Counted from the first letter of the stretch, positions 36,599 to 44,553 are shown. The stretch is DNA of 64,000 nucleotides from an uncultured Eubacterium sp. (GCF_934561735.1 NZ_CAKTGT010000003.1:1-64000), one strand, 5' to 3'. The notes: generated by a model from the letters alone, not told the origin. Made by a program: numbers and translations.

Positions 36599-37669
36599 TT
36601 ACAACAACTCGGCTACTTTATCGCCCATTTGTTGAGTATTTACAGGAGTGAAGCCGTCCTCGAAAATATCAGGAGTTCTTACCTGTGTAAGAGCGGTATC
36701 AACCGCCTTTTCGATAGCGTCTGCCGCTTCGGATTCGCCGAATGTATAGCGAAGCATCATTGCACCCGAAAGAATGGTTGCAAGCGGATTAGCCTTGCCC
36801 TGACCTGCGATATCGGGAGCAGAACCGTGGATAGGTTCATAAAGGCCGAATGTACCCTCTGCAAGAGAAGCGGATGCAAGCATACCGATAGAGCCTGAAA
36901 TCATTGAAGCTTCATCTGACAAAATATCGCCGAAAATGTTTGAAGTAACAATAGTGTCAAACTGATTAGGATTGCGGACAAGTTGCATTGCACAGTTGTC
37001 AACATACATATACGAAACCTCAACCTCGGGATAATCCTTGGCTGTTTCTTCCATAACCTTTCTCCAAAGGCGAGAAGAATCAAGAACATTTGCCTTGTCA
37101 ACGCAGGTGAGCCTTTTTTCACGCTTCATAGCGTATTCAAAGCCGGCTTTGACAATTCTCTTAATCTCCGGATAAGTATATCTTTCGGTATCGTAAGCAC
37201 CTACAACGCCGTTTTCCTCATAAGTTCCACGGTCGCCAAAATAGATACCGCCTGTAAGTTCACGAACGATGAGAATATCAAGACCGTCACCGATGATTTC
37301 TTCTTTGATAGGGGAAGCACTTTTAAGCGGTGCAAAAATCTTTGCCGGACGGAGATTTGCGAAAAGTCCCAAATCTTCTCTGATAGCCAAAAGACCTTTT
37401 TCAGGGCGGTTGTTACCCGGCTGACTGTCCCACTTTGGGCCGCCTACAGCACCCAAAAGTACGGCTTGCGAAGCCTTGCAGGCATCTGCGGTTTCTTTTG
37501 GATAAGGCACGCCCGTTGCGTCAATGGCACATCCGCCCAAAAGCTGATAATTATAATTGAACTTGAAGCCGAACTTTTCACCGGCTTTATTCAAAACTTT
37601 GATTGCTTCATCAACGATTTCCGGGCCGATTCCGTCGCCCTTCAATACGGTAATATTGTATTCTTTCAT
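36599..37669 (-). CDS. leuB: 3-isopropylmalate dehydrogenase
   Basis: A 356-residue enzyme of leucine biosynthesis, oxidatively decarboxylating 3-isopropylmalate. Signatures are GDGIGPEIVDEA, LLGAVGGPKWD, RELTGGIYFG, the metal/substrate stretch VDNCAMQLVRNP, NIFGDILSDEASMI and EPIHGSAPDIAGQGKANP. ATG 37669 has GGAGG 8 nt upstream; the ORF extends to a TTG that is inside the Shine-Dalgarno region. Directly downstream of leuA (28 bp). leuC and leuD, normally between them, are not in the window. Confidence 0.95.
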   Translation of the reverse strand: MKEYNITVLKGDGIGPEIVDEAIKVLNKAGEKFGFKFNYNYQLLGGCAIDATGVPYPKETADACKASQAVLLGAVGGPKWDSQPGNNRPEKGLLAIREDLGLFANLRPAKIFAPLKSASPIKEEIIGDGLDILIVRELTGGIYFGDRGTYEENGVVGAYDTERYTYPEIKRIVKAGFEYAMKREKRLTCVDKANVLDSSRLWRKVMEETAKDYPEVEVSYMYVDNCAMQLVRNPNQFDTIVTSNIFGDILSDEASMISGSIGMLASASLAEGTFGLYEPIHGSAPDIAGQGKANPLATILSGAMMLRYTFGESEAADAIEKAVDTALTQVRTPDIFEDGFTPVNTQQMGDKVAELL

Positions 37670-37697
37670 AGCATTGTCCTCCAAAATATTATATCAA

Positions 37698-39434
37698 TCA
37701 GCAAACATCAAATATGCCCGGCATGGTATCGTCACGCATTGTATCAGGCTGGTCACGGTTGATTGCACAAATAACACCTTTCATACAAGCATAGCCGATA
37801 TTGTGGCTTACGCCTATGCCGAAAATTGTTTTGCCCTGCGGTGTTTTAAGCTGAATATAGCTGATAGCCTTTGAATCCGAGCCGACTGCGATTGCGTGCT
37901 CATCATAATCAATAAACTCATACTCACGAAGCGGAGTTTTGTTCATAGCGTCACAGAACGCACCTACAGGACCGTTACCGAAGCCCTCAATTTGAACAGG
38001 TGCTTCGTCTTTATATTTAAGAGTACCGGTGAAGTGAACGGTTGTAAGAGTATCTTCCTCGTTTTTCTCCTCGGTAATTTTATAATTAGCAAGTCTGTAA
38101 GGACCGTTGACATTTCTGTATTCCTTTTGGAAGAGGTCGAATACCTCGTTTGCGGTAAGTTCCTTGCCCTTTTCGTCGCAAGCCTTTTGAACCACCGCAC
38201 CAAACTCAGGGTGCATTGCTTTTGGCATCTTGATGCCGTAATTTGTGGAAAGGATAAACGCTGTTCCGCCCTTACCCGACTGCGAATTGATACGAATAAT
38301 CGGCTCGTACTCTCTGCCCACATCGGCAGGGTCGATAGGAAGATAAGGAACTTCCCACATATCGGTTCCGCTTTCTTCCATATAAATTTTGCCCTTATTG
38401 ATAGCGTCTTGGTGAGAGCCCGAGAACGCCGTAAACACAAGCTCGCCGGCATACGGATGACGAGGCGGCACGGTCATTTTTGTGCAACGCTCGTAAACTT
38501 CCTTAACGCTGTTAATATCGTGGAAGTCAAGTTTAGGGTCTACGCCCTGAGTCCACATATTAAGTGCAAGAGTGACGATGTCAACATTGCCCGTTCTTTC
38601 GCCGTTGCCGAAAAGTGTGCCCTCAATTCTGTCTGCACCTGCAAGCAAGCCGAGTTCTGCGGCGGCAACGCCCGTGCCTCGGTCATTATGAGGATGAAGC
38701 GAAATAATTGCGGCATCTCTGTTTGGCAAATGACGGCAGAAATATTCGATTTGGTCTGCATAGCCGTTTGGTGTTGAGCCTTCAACGGTTGACGGCAAGT
38801 TGAGAATAATCGGATTTTCCTTGGTAATATGGAGTTCTTCCATAACACGCTTGCAAATCTCAACCGCATTGTCCATCTCTGTGCCCGTAAATGATTCCGG
38901 CGAATACTCAAAGCGAATATTAGTGTCGGGATTTTTCTTCTTTTCTTCTTCGGTAAGCTCGTAAATAAGCTGTGCGCCCTTAACGGCAATATCAATTACG
39001 CCGTCCATATCGGTTTTGAAAACAACCTTTCTCTGCAAGGTTGAAGTTGAATTGTAAAAATGCACGATAACATTCTTTGCACCGTGGATAGCCTCAAAAG
39101 TCTTTTTGATAAGGTGAGGTCTTGCCTGAACAAGTACCTGAATTGTTACATCGTCCGGAATGTAGCCGCCGTCGATAAGTGTGCGTAAAATCTCGTACTC
39201 GGTTTCGCTTGCCGACGGAAAACCTACTTCGATTTCTTTGATTCCCACATCAAGAATTGTCTTGAAAAATTCAAGCTTTTCTTCCAAATTCATCGGGTCA
39301 ACAAGTGCCTGATTGCCGTCACGCATATCAACGGAGCACCAAATCGGTGCCTTTGTGATTTGCTTGTTCGGCCAAGTTCTGTCCGGAATGTCTATCGGTT
39401 TGAATCCGAAATACTTTTCATAACCTTTTTTCAT
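37698..39434 (-). CDS. leuA: 2-isopropylmalate synthase (long form)
   Basis: A 578-residue enzyme. First step of leucine biosynthesis, condensing acetyl-CoA with 2-ketoisovalerate. The HMGL-like catalytic barrel starts with WCSVDMRDGNQALVDPM and carries HPHNDRGTGVAAAE; the C-terminal LeuA dimer/regulatory domain (about 440-578) is complete. Size and the APIWCSVDMRDGNQ sequence place it with the long LeuA type. Preceded by a T-box with its own promoter. AAGGAG lies before ATG 39434. Confidence 0.95.
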   Translation of the reverse strand: MKKGYEKYFGFKPIDIPDRTWPNKQITKAPIWCSVDMRDGNQALVDPMNLEEKLEFFKTILDVGIKEIEVGFPSASETEYEILRTLIDGGYIPDDVTIQVLVQARPHLIKKTFEAIHGAKNVIVHFYNSTSTLQRKVVFKTDMDGVIDIAVKGAQLIYELTEEEKKKNPDTNIRFEYSPESFTGTEMDNAVEICKRVMEELHITKENPIILNLPSTVEGSTPNGYADQIEYFCRHLPNRDAAIISLHPHNDRGTGVAAAELGLLAGADRIEGTLFGNGERTGNVDIVTLALNMWTQGVDPKLDFHDINSVKEVYERCTKMTVPPRHPYAGELVFTAFSGSHQDAINKGKIYMEESGTDMWEVPYLPIDPADVGREYEPIIRINSQSGKGGTAFILSTNYGIKMPKAMHPEFGAVVQKACDEKGKELTANEVFDLFQKEYRNVNGPYRLANYKITEEKNEEDTLTTVHFTGTLKYKDEAPVQIEGFGNGPVGAFCDAMNKTPLREYEFIDYDEHAIAVGSDSKAISYIQLKTPQGKTIFGIGVSHNIGYACMKGVICAINRDQPDTMRDDTMPGIFDVC

Positions 39435-39470
39435 AGTAAAAATCTCCTTCCGTTAGGTGCAAAGGGATAT

Positions 39471-39750
39471 AAAAAATCCCCTACACTCATAAAGTATAGG
39501 GGCGTAAAATACGCGGTACCACCCTATTTCAGCAGAGGTTAAACTGCCCTTTAGCATCTATCAATGCCTCAGCCTGTAACGCAGCCACACGGACAACCCT
39601 ATTGATTTCTGTTCAGGTCGTCGACTCCACAGAGAGCTATACATTATCCGCCATCCGCCGATTCACACCAACCATCGACTCTCTGAAGCAAGCAAACAAT
39701 CTTTTTCTGTTTCTTCATCTTTAAGGGTACTGTTTAATTTTCAGTAAATT
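39471..39750 (-). promoter_or_regulatory. T-box riboswitch controlling leuA-leuB
   Basis: Minus strand carries the conserved T-box sequence AGGGTGGTACCGCG (39512-39525), an AGAGAG/CTCTCTG stem I region (about 39634-39690) with GGTGTGAATC, and a terminator hairpin CCCCTATAC...GTGTAGGGG with T6 (39471-39502) before the leuA start. Uncharged tRNA binding should favour the antiterminator. A CTC triplet on the 3' side of stem I (39634-39636) is a candidate leucine specifier, but I could not fold the RNA to prove it. Confidence 0.92.
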
Positions 39751-39751
39751 C

Positions 39752-39779
39752 ATTATACCAAAAAACAGGGATTTGTCAA
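39752..39779 (-). promoter_or_regulatory. Promoter of the leu T-box transcript
   Basis: Minus strand TTGACA (39774-39779), 16-bp spacer, TATAAT (39752-39757), about 70 bp before stem I. Confidence 0.85.
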
Positions 39780-39855
39780 GAGGAATATTAAATGTTTGTT
39801 TTATTTCCACACAGAATGCGGCGTCATCGGTACGCCGCGAATATACAAACGCCTG

Positions 39856-39999
39856 TCGGGCGGATAATATCCGCCCCTACGGTGCAAACAATAATTGTAG
39901 GGGAGGATACCATCCTCCCGTGAATATACGAACGCCTGTCAGGCGGATAATATCCGCCCCTACGGAAAATATAAGAGGCGAACACAGTTCGCCCCTACG
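39856..39999. repeat. Palindromic intergenic repeat cluster 3 (inverted orientation)
   Basis: Two type A units (39856-39881, 39940-39965), one type B (39897-39920) and a type D unit GGCGAAC-ACA-GTTCGCC (39974-39999). Compared with type C, both arms change by one base pair (CC/GG to AC/GT), a compensatory change. Type D sits 13 bp after the PRTase stop. Confidence 0.85.
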
Positions 40000-40012
40000 A
40001 TAATTAAAACCT

Positions 40013-40654
40013 TTAAATTTTTGAATATCCGTAGCCGTTGCTGATTGCGTCAACAGGAATACCCTTTTGGCAAAGCGGGCAATCGTGTGACGGATAAGAA
40101 ATGTAGCCCGGCAAATCCTTTTCGCTAAACAAAGTATTAACAGGAATATTTGCAATACGGCTTTGCATAGAAAATGCGGCTGAAATGCCGGCAACCTTGC
40201 CACCGTAATATGTAACGCTTTCGATAGCACGCTCAATGGTTCTGCCCGATGTGATACAGGAAATAAGGAGCAAAACATTTTTGCCGTAAATCATTCTGCG
40301 AAGATTATCTCTGAAAATCAAGTTGCCGGCGGCATCGTATTCACTGCCTACAACATACACGGTTTGCTCCGGATTAGGTGCCATCATAGACGGGCTTGCA
40401 AGCTCTCTTGCCAAATATGCACCGAGTGCCTGTGTTTCGTACAAACAAAGTACGGTGTCAACCTGAATGTCATTTGTGTTGTAATATTCTGCCATAAGTT
40501 TTGCCGCATCAACAGAAACATTGAGATTATGTTTAATATCGGAGGTGCCGACATAATAATTGATGTGGTTATTTGCGGAGATAAAGTGCCCCGGCATAGC
40601 GTGAATAAACACATTTTCGTTTTTCGGATTGGTTATAGTATAGACTTTGTTCAT
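40013..40654 (-). CDS. Phosphoribosyltransferase-like protein with C-terminal CxxC
   Basis: A 213-residue protein resembling orotate phosphoribosyltransferase-like type I PRTases. The PRPP-loop region is VLLLISCITSGRT, where canonical enzymes have VDDVxTTGxT, so the two acidic residues are changed to Ser-Cys. A short C-terminal extension has SHDCPLCQKG, a possible zinc site with a His. Altered acidic residues suggest a regulator or a changed substrate. Isolated gene with a weak AGGGG-type site. Function not assigned. Confidence 0.7.
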   Translation of the reverse strand: MNKVYTITNPKNENVFIHAMPGHFISANNHINYYVGTSDIKHNLNVSVDAAKLMAEYYNTNDIQVDTVLCLYETQALGAYLARELASPSMMAPNPEQTVYVVGSEYDAAGNLIFRDNLRRMIYGKNVLLLISCITSGRTIERAIESVTYYGGKVAGISAAFSMQSRIANIPVNTLFSEKDLPGYISYPSHDCPLCQKGIPVDAISNGYGYSKI

Positions 40655-40789
40655 AAAAACATCCCCTTTTTATTTCATTTTACACTAAAATAATGTGTAT
40701 TGCAAGTGAAATTTTAGAATTATTATACAAAAATATACAACAGTCGTAGGAGAGGATAAAATCATCCCGTAGATATAAATCAATAAACC

Positions 40790-40930
40790 TACTAAGGCTC
40801 CCCTTTTAATGTTATAAAGGGGAGCTGTCGCACTTTATGTGCGACTGAGGGGTTAAAAGGAAACATCAATATAAAACCCTTTCGTCTTTTTGCTATGCAA
40901 AAATCCACCTCCCCTTGCTTCAAGGGGAGG
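40790..40930. repeat. Second composite repeat with three hairpins
   Basis: Contains CTCCCCTTT...AAAGGGGAG (about 40796-40826), GTCGCAC-TTTAT-GTGCGAC (40827-40845) and CCTCCCCTTG-CTT-CAAGGGGAGG (40908-40930), plus a degenerate type B element at about 40744-40771. Single copy in this window. Similar elements with 'GGCTCCCC...GACTGAGGGG' are familiar in Clostridia intergenic DNA. Confidence 0.65.
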
Positions 40931-40936
40931 CAATAA

Positions 40937-40963
40937 TTAGGCGAACACAGTCCGCCCCTACGG
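40937..40963. repeat. Type D palindromic repeat
   Basis: AGGCGAACACAGTCCGCCCC followed by TACGG, closely related to the D unit of cluster 3, with a single mismatch in the stem. Confidence 0.65.
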
Positions 40964-40986
40964 TGAAATCAAAAAAAAGAGGCAAA

Positions 40987-41017
40987 CAAAAAGCACCCGC
41001 AGAAGCGGGTGTCGTTT
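40987..41017 (-). terminator. Terminator after peptide 2
   Basis: On the minus strand ACACCCGC-TTCT-GCGGGTGC followed by TTTTTG. It ends the transcript of surface protein 2 and peptide 2, 3 bp beyond the peptide stop. Confidence 0.9.
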
Positions 41018-41019
41018 TG

Positions 41020-41193
41020 TTAAAACGGGATATCATCATTCTGACCGGCCGCAGATTGTGTTGTAAAGCCAAACAAATCACCAAGATTATTATTTGTTAC
41101 ATTGCCACTGTATCCGCCTGTGTTCGAGGTTGTGATAACATCGTCATTCATAAATTTAACCACATTAATTTGAGGTGAATCGAATTTTTTCAC
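41020..41193 (-). CDS. Short peptide 2 (surface-protein-associated family)
   Basis: A 57-residue ORF from GTG 41193 (AGGAGG, 7-nt spacing; an ATG at 41199 lies inside the ribosome site). N-terminus MKKFDSPQINVVKFMNDDV then ITTSNTGG, the same leader as peptides 1 and 3, then an Asn/Gly-rich, Asp-ending tail. No cysteine or signal peptide. It begins 17 bp after the stop of the second surface protein, and a terminator follows, so it is co-transcribed with it. Function unknown. Confidence 0.65.
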   Translation of the reverse strand: MKKFDSPQINVVKFMNDDVITTSNTGGYSGNVTNNNLGDLFGFTTQSAAGQNDDIPF

Positions 41194-41210
41194 AATCATA
41201 CCTCCTAAAA

Positions 41211-43823
41211 TTAAAGTGCTTGATTAACAGTTTCTGAATAAAGTGTAGTTGTTTTGCCGTTCAAAGTATATGTTACATATGCACGGCCGTCAACTGCAGT
41301 GATTGAAGATGAAACAGGAGCATTCAATCTGATTGAGTATTCATTTCTTTCAGACTTTGATTCAGCCTTAACTCTTGCTGTCTTGCCGTTGAGAGTAACT
41401 TCAAGACCGTATTCAACAACTGTTGCACCTTCAGGAAGGTAGAACTTACAGTTGTAAACAGCAGACTTTGTAGTTTCTGTTCTCTGGTTGAATGAACCTG
41501 TGATACCGATTGAAGCCTCATCTTTTCCTTCGTATACGCCAACATAGATGTCCTTTGTCTTTGGTGCATAGAAGTCTATACCGTTAAGAACTGTAAGGAG
41601 CTTTGTATGCTCTGCGTCGGAATAAAGTGCATACTTCTTTGTAGTATCTGCACCGGTGAGATATACATAGCTGTCGTAGCTGTATTTCTTTACACCGCCT
41701 TCAAAACCGTCATAGTGAACGCCGCACAATTCGTCTTCTGCCTGTGTGGTTTCGTAAACAGCCTTTACGCTGATGTCACTGCCTGTACCTGTTACGGTTT
41801 CCTTATCCCACTTGCCGTTGTCATAGAAAGGAATTTTAGGAACATCTACTGTATCTGTTGCAAGAGGTGTGCCATTTGCAACATACTTAACTGCAACAAC
41901 AACATTGTTCTTGCCGTAGAAAGTTACCTTTGAAGAAGCTGCTGTTTGTTCTTCATTTGTTTGGTATGCCTTGATAACAACATCTTTTGTAACAACGATT
42001 GATACTGTCTTGTCATAGGTGTTGAGTCTTGTAGTTGTTGCACCGTCATCGGTTGAAACAGTCCACTTTTCAACATTCTTGTCAGACACAGCATCATAAG
42101 TGTCGCCGTAAGCAACTGTCTTTGTTTCATGAGTTGCTTCATTACCGTCGTTATCATATACAAGAGTAACTGTTACAGACCTTTTACGAAGGACTGTTTT
42201 AGCAGACAAAAGCATTGCGGTTGCTTTGTCAACATCTTCTTGAGTTGCGGCATTTTGTCTTACTTCAACAGCAGACTTGTAAAGTTCATTGTATTCGTTA
42301 AATGATTCAGCAGTGTATATGCTTGCACCTGAAGTGAGTATTGTTCCACTTTCCTGTGCAGCTTTGTTCCAAGCTGAATAGTCAAGCATGCTCTTTTGAT
42401 AACCGCACTTTTTGCAAAGACCGCTTTCATCAAAATCATGAGGTTCTGTTCCTGTGTAGTCACCCTTTTCACAAGTTACATTGTGAGTATCTGCACTGTC
42501 GGTATTTGTGTAAATATATGTGTGATCTGTTGCAGGGATTGTAACAGAAGTTCTGCTGAGTTCGCCGCCGCAAACAGAACATTTAACTACTTTATCATAC
42601 GAACCGTTCACTGTACAAGTAGCATCTACTTTGTTTTCTTCTGTTTCCGGACCTTCTGTACAAGCTTCGGACTTTACTGATGCTTGTTCTGTAAAGGTGT
42701 AATTTGTAGCTGTTGCAGGCCAAGTGTACTCAGTCCACTTATGCTGATTTTCACCTGCATAAGTCTTTTGTGTGCTTGCTGTGTTATCCGGCTTGTTTGC
42801 CAAAGCCTCAGTTTCGTTAACAGCGTCTACTTCAGTGCTTGTGCCATCAGTCTTAACAAAAGTATACTTAATTTTAAGCTCGCTTTTTGCAGTATCAACA
42901 GCTGTCATAAGGCGATTCATATCCTGAGCAGCTGTTTTAACTGTTCCCTCTTGATCTGATGAATAATTATAAGATGTAGGATTGAAAGCAAACATATTGT
43001 TGATTGCATTGTAATAATTATTCAATGAAGTTTCTTCATAAATCGAAGTGTCCATTCCCGACAATTCTTTTTTAATATCACCTGCTTTATCTACAAGTTT
43101 TTTATAGTTAAGAACATAGATAGAAGCTGTATTGATTGTACCTGTTTGGTGAGTTTGATGTGAGCCTTCATTTGTTCCGACAACATATTCAAATCCAAGA
43201 TTGATTTTTTTGTAATCAGCTGTAAAATCACCACCGGTATATTGAAGAACATTACCATAGTAGCCTTTTTCACCTTGAACACATTCCGAATCGGAAGTTG
43301 TACCGATTGTATCGCCCTGACCGAACATGATATATGTGTAGTTCATTCGACCGTCATTACCGTGCCATTTTGAATCTCTTAATGTAATTCCTTGTGTATC
43401 ACCTGAAAGGTTACATCTAAAAGCTCTGACATTGCCATAACCGTAGTTCCAAGGTTTTGAGTATCCAACTACGGCAAAACCGACACCCATAGCCGGTGTA
43501 GTACCGCCATTATAAAGAAGAACAGTATTTCCATAGTAAACTTTACCTGTTAAATAAACCTTATCCTTGCCTTCGGCAGAAACAGCACCTGAAGTATAAC
43601 AAGTACCCATTTTGCTTGGAGAATACAAAACATTTTTATAGATTTGTTTATAGTGATCTTCATCATTGTAATCGCTGTCGCTCTCAAATGAGCCATAGGC
43701 TGTAGCTTCTCTAACAGTAAAATCATTTACTGTCAGTGCTGCCAATGCTGTGAACGGCATTGATGAAACAGCCATTACGCCGGCGATTAAGCCTGCGATT
43801 GTTTTTTTAATAAATTTTTTCAT
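41211..43823 (-). CDS. Large secreted FIVAR-domain surface protein (paralogue 2)
   Basis: About 870 residues. Signal peptide MKKFIKKTIAGLIAGVMAVS, cleavage near residue 28. N-terminal domain about 30-240 is unlike that of paralogue 1; Cys pairs (CSVCGG, CKKCGY) about 430-470, then a FIVAR repeat about 480-551, then beta-rich modules matching the C-terminus of paralogue 1 (KKYALYSDAEHTKLLTVLNG). No anchoring motif. ATG 43823 follows GGAGG by 6 nt. Flanked by peptide 3 (87 bp upstream) and peptide 2 (17 bp downstream). Confidence 0.78.
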   Translation of the reverse strand: MKKFIKKTIAGLIAGVMAVSSMPFTALAALTVNDFTVREATAYGSFESDSDYNDEDHYKQIYKNVLYSPSKMGTCYTSGAVSAEGKDKVYLTGKVYYGNTVLLYNGGTTPAMGVGFAVVGYSKPWNYGYGNVRAFRCNLSGDTQGITLRDSKWHGNDGRMNYTYIMFGQGDTIGTTSDSECVQGEKGYYGNVLQYTGGDFTADYKKINLGFEYVVGTNEGSHQTHQTGTINTASIYVLNYKKLVDKAGDIKKELSGMDTSIYEETSLNNYYNAINNMFAFNPTSYNYSSDQEGTVKTAAQDMNRLMTAVDTAKSELKIKYTFVKTDGTSTEVDAVNETEALANKPDNTASTQKTYAGENQHKWTEYTWPATATNYTFTEQASVKSEACTEGPETEENKVDATCTVNGSYDKVVKCSVCGGELSRTSVTIPATDHTYIYTNTDSADTHNVTCEKGDYTGTEPHDFDESGLCKKCGYQKSMLDYSAWNKAAQESGTILTSGASIYTAESFNEYNELYKSAVEVRQNAATQEDVDKATAMLLSAKTVLRKRSVTVTLVYDNDGNEATHETKTVAYGDTYDAVSDKNVEKWTVSTDDGATTTRLNTYDKTVSIVVTKDVVIKAYQTNEEQTAASSKVTFYGKNNVVVAVKYVANGTPLATDTVDVPKIPFYDNGKWDKETVTGTGSDISVKAVYETTQAEDELCGVHYDGFEGGVKKYSYDSYVYLTGADTTKKYALYSDAEHTKLLTVLNGIDFYAPKTKDIYVGVYEGKDEASIGITGSFNQRTETTKSAVYNCKFYLPEGATVVEYGLEVTLNGKTARVKAESKSERNEYSIRLNAPVSSSITAVDGRAYVTYTLNGKTTTLYSETVNQAL

Positions 43824-43910
43824 AATCATCCTCCATTTTAAATTTACGGCGGAACCGCATAAAATATGAAAAATAATAATTTTGATTAGACATTCATAAG
43901 CCGCATAAGC

Positions 43911-44039
43911 TTATAAATTTTCAAGATTTGTGTCTGTTTTGTTGCCGTCATAACCGGGACCGATATTAACATCGGAAGTTGTAACGACATCGCACAAATT
44001 AAATTTTAAAATTTCTGCATTAGGTTTAATATACTTCAA
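43911..44039 (-). CDS. Short peptide 3 (surface-protein-associated family)
   Basis: A 42-residue ORF from TTG 44039, preceded by GGGGGG with 6-nt spacing. N-terminus MKYIKPNAEILKFNLCDVV then TTS matches the leader of peptides 1 and 2 (KP..EI.KF...DV.TTS). Tail is Gly/Asp/Asn-rich. One cysteine. It is the first gene of locus 2, 110 bp after the shared promoter, and precedes surface protein 2. TTG start lowers certainty. Confidence 0.55.
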   Translation of the reverse strand: MKYIKPNAEILKFNLCDVVTTSDVNIGPGYDGNKTDTNLENL

Positions 44040-44156
44040 AAATATCCCCCCAATTAAAAAAATTAAAAGCCCTCAACATTCTGCCAACACATCTGACCGT
44101 TAGGCAAAGCCCATGTGTACATCGATATATAACGACGCAGAATTCCACTTGTAAAA

Positions 44157-44185
44157 ATTTTACCATAAAAAGGTAAACATTTCAA
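44157..44185 (-). promoter_or_regulatory. Promoter with internal operator-like inverted repeat (locus 2)
   Basis: Minus strand TTGAAA (44180-44185), 17-bp spacer, TAAAAT (44157-44162). TTTACC-N7-GGTAAA (44159-44177) repeats the operator at 36270-36288. The upstream 80 bp (44186-44264) is also alike, including AAAAGTTTGG and ATAATAACAAAA. Confidence 0.72.
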
Positions 44186-44295
44186 CCCTTTTCTGTTGGA
44201 AGAATAAATAAAATATAACAAAATTATAAACAAAAGTTTGGGCATAATAACAAAAGGTTAATAAATGGCAAAGAAATGCTTTACATAAATACCTG

Positions 44296-44324
44296 TTGAC
44301 AAAAATATAAATAAGGCATATAAT
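44296..44324 (+). promoter_or_regulatory. Consensus promoter of the antisense RNA
   Basis: Perfect TTGACA (44296-44301), 17-bp spacer, TATAAT (44319-44324). Confidence 0.85.
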
Positions 44325-44330
44325 AAAAAC

Positions 44331-44421
44331 AGATAAGAAGCTTGCCGATAGACGGCCGCTCCCTTATTTGAGTTTAAGAAATAAACCGCATGTTGGAAGC
44401 GTGGCGGTTTATTTCTTTTTA
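44331..44421 (+). ncRNA. Candidate type I antitoxin RNA
   Basis: A predicted RNA of about 91 nt starting near 44331 and ending at a perfect 14-bp hairpin (44376-44389 with 44404-44417) plus TTTTT. It is antisense to the 3' end of the small hydrophobic toxin gene (44409-44421). Two consensus promoters face each other with a converging overlap, as in TxpA/RatA-type pairs. Confidence 0.65.
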
Positions 44422-44483
44422 AGCACCAATATGTATCCTGTTGCAAAAATTAATACGAGAATAATATAAGCAAACTGTTCCAT
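44409..44483 (-). CDS. Small hydrophobic holin-like toxin of a type I TA system
   Basis: A 24-residue peptide, MEQFAYIILVLIFATGYIL then VLKKK: one membrane helix with a charged KKK end, the pattern of putative holin-like toxins (PF16935 type) and other type I toxins. The ATG 44483 follows a GGGGG sequence locked in a GNRA hairpin (44491-44506). Too short for an ORF list. It has a consensus promoter at 44554-44582 and a 64-nt leader. Lethality is inferred only. Confidence 0.65.
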   Translation of the reverse strand: MEQFAYIILVLIFATGYILVLKKK

Positions 44484-44490
44484 TGGCAAC

Positions 44491-44506
44491 GCCCCCTTTC
44501 GGGAGC
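44491..44506 (-). promoter_or_regulatory. Hairpin sequestering the toxin ribosome site
   Basis: On the minus strand GCTCCC-GAAA-GGGGGC: a 6-bp stem closed by a GNRA tetraloop. The second arm is the Shine-Dalgarno, 7 nt before the toxin ATG. Blocked translation initiation is typical of type I toxin mRNAs. Confidence 0.65.
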
Positions 44507-44553
44507 AAGATTGACCGCCTATACCGTTTGGTAGTTTTTCTTATCCAAAAGAC

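Noticed and set aside
37896..38777. 293-codon open frame on the plus strand
   Set aside because: Antisense to leuA, a complete enzyme; no start signal or domain pattern.
44063..44122. Trp-containing small frame (19 codons) in the leader of peptide 3
   Set aside because: Considered as a leader peptide; no Shine-Dalgarno before its ATG and no attenuator hairpin pairing.
44258..44446. 62-codon frame across the toxin-antitoxin region
   Set aside because: Runs through the antisense RNA hairpin and promoter; no ribosome site, and the 24-codon toxin frame fits the signals better.
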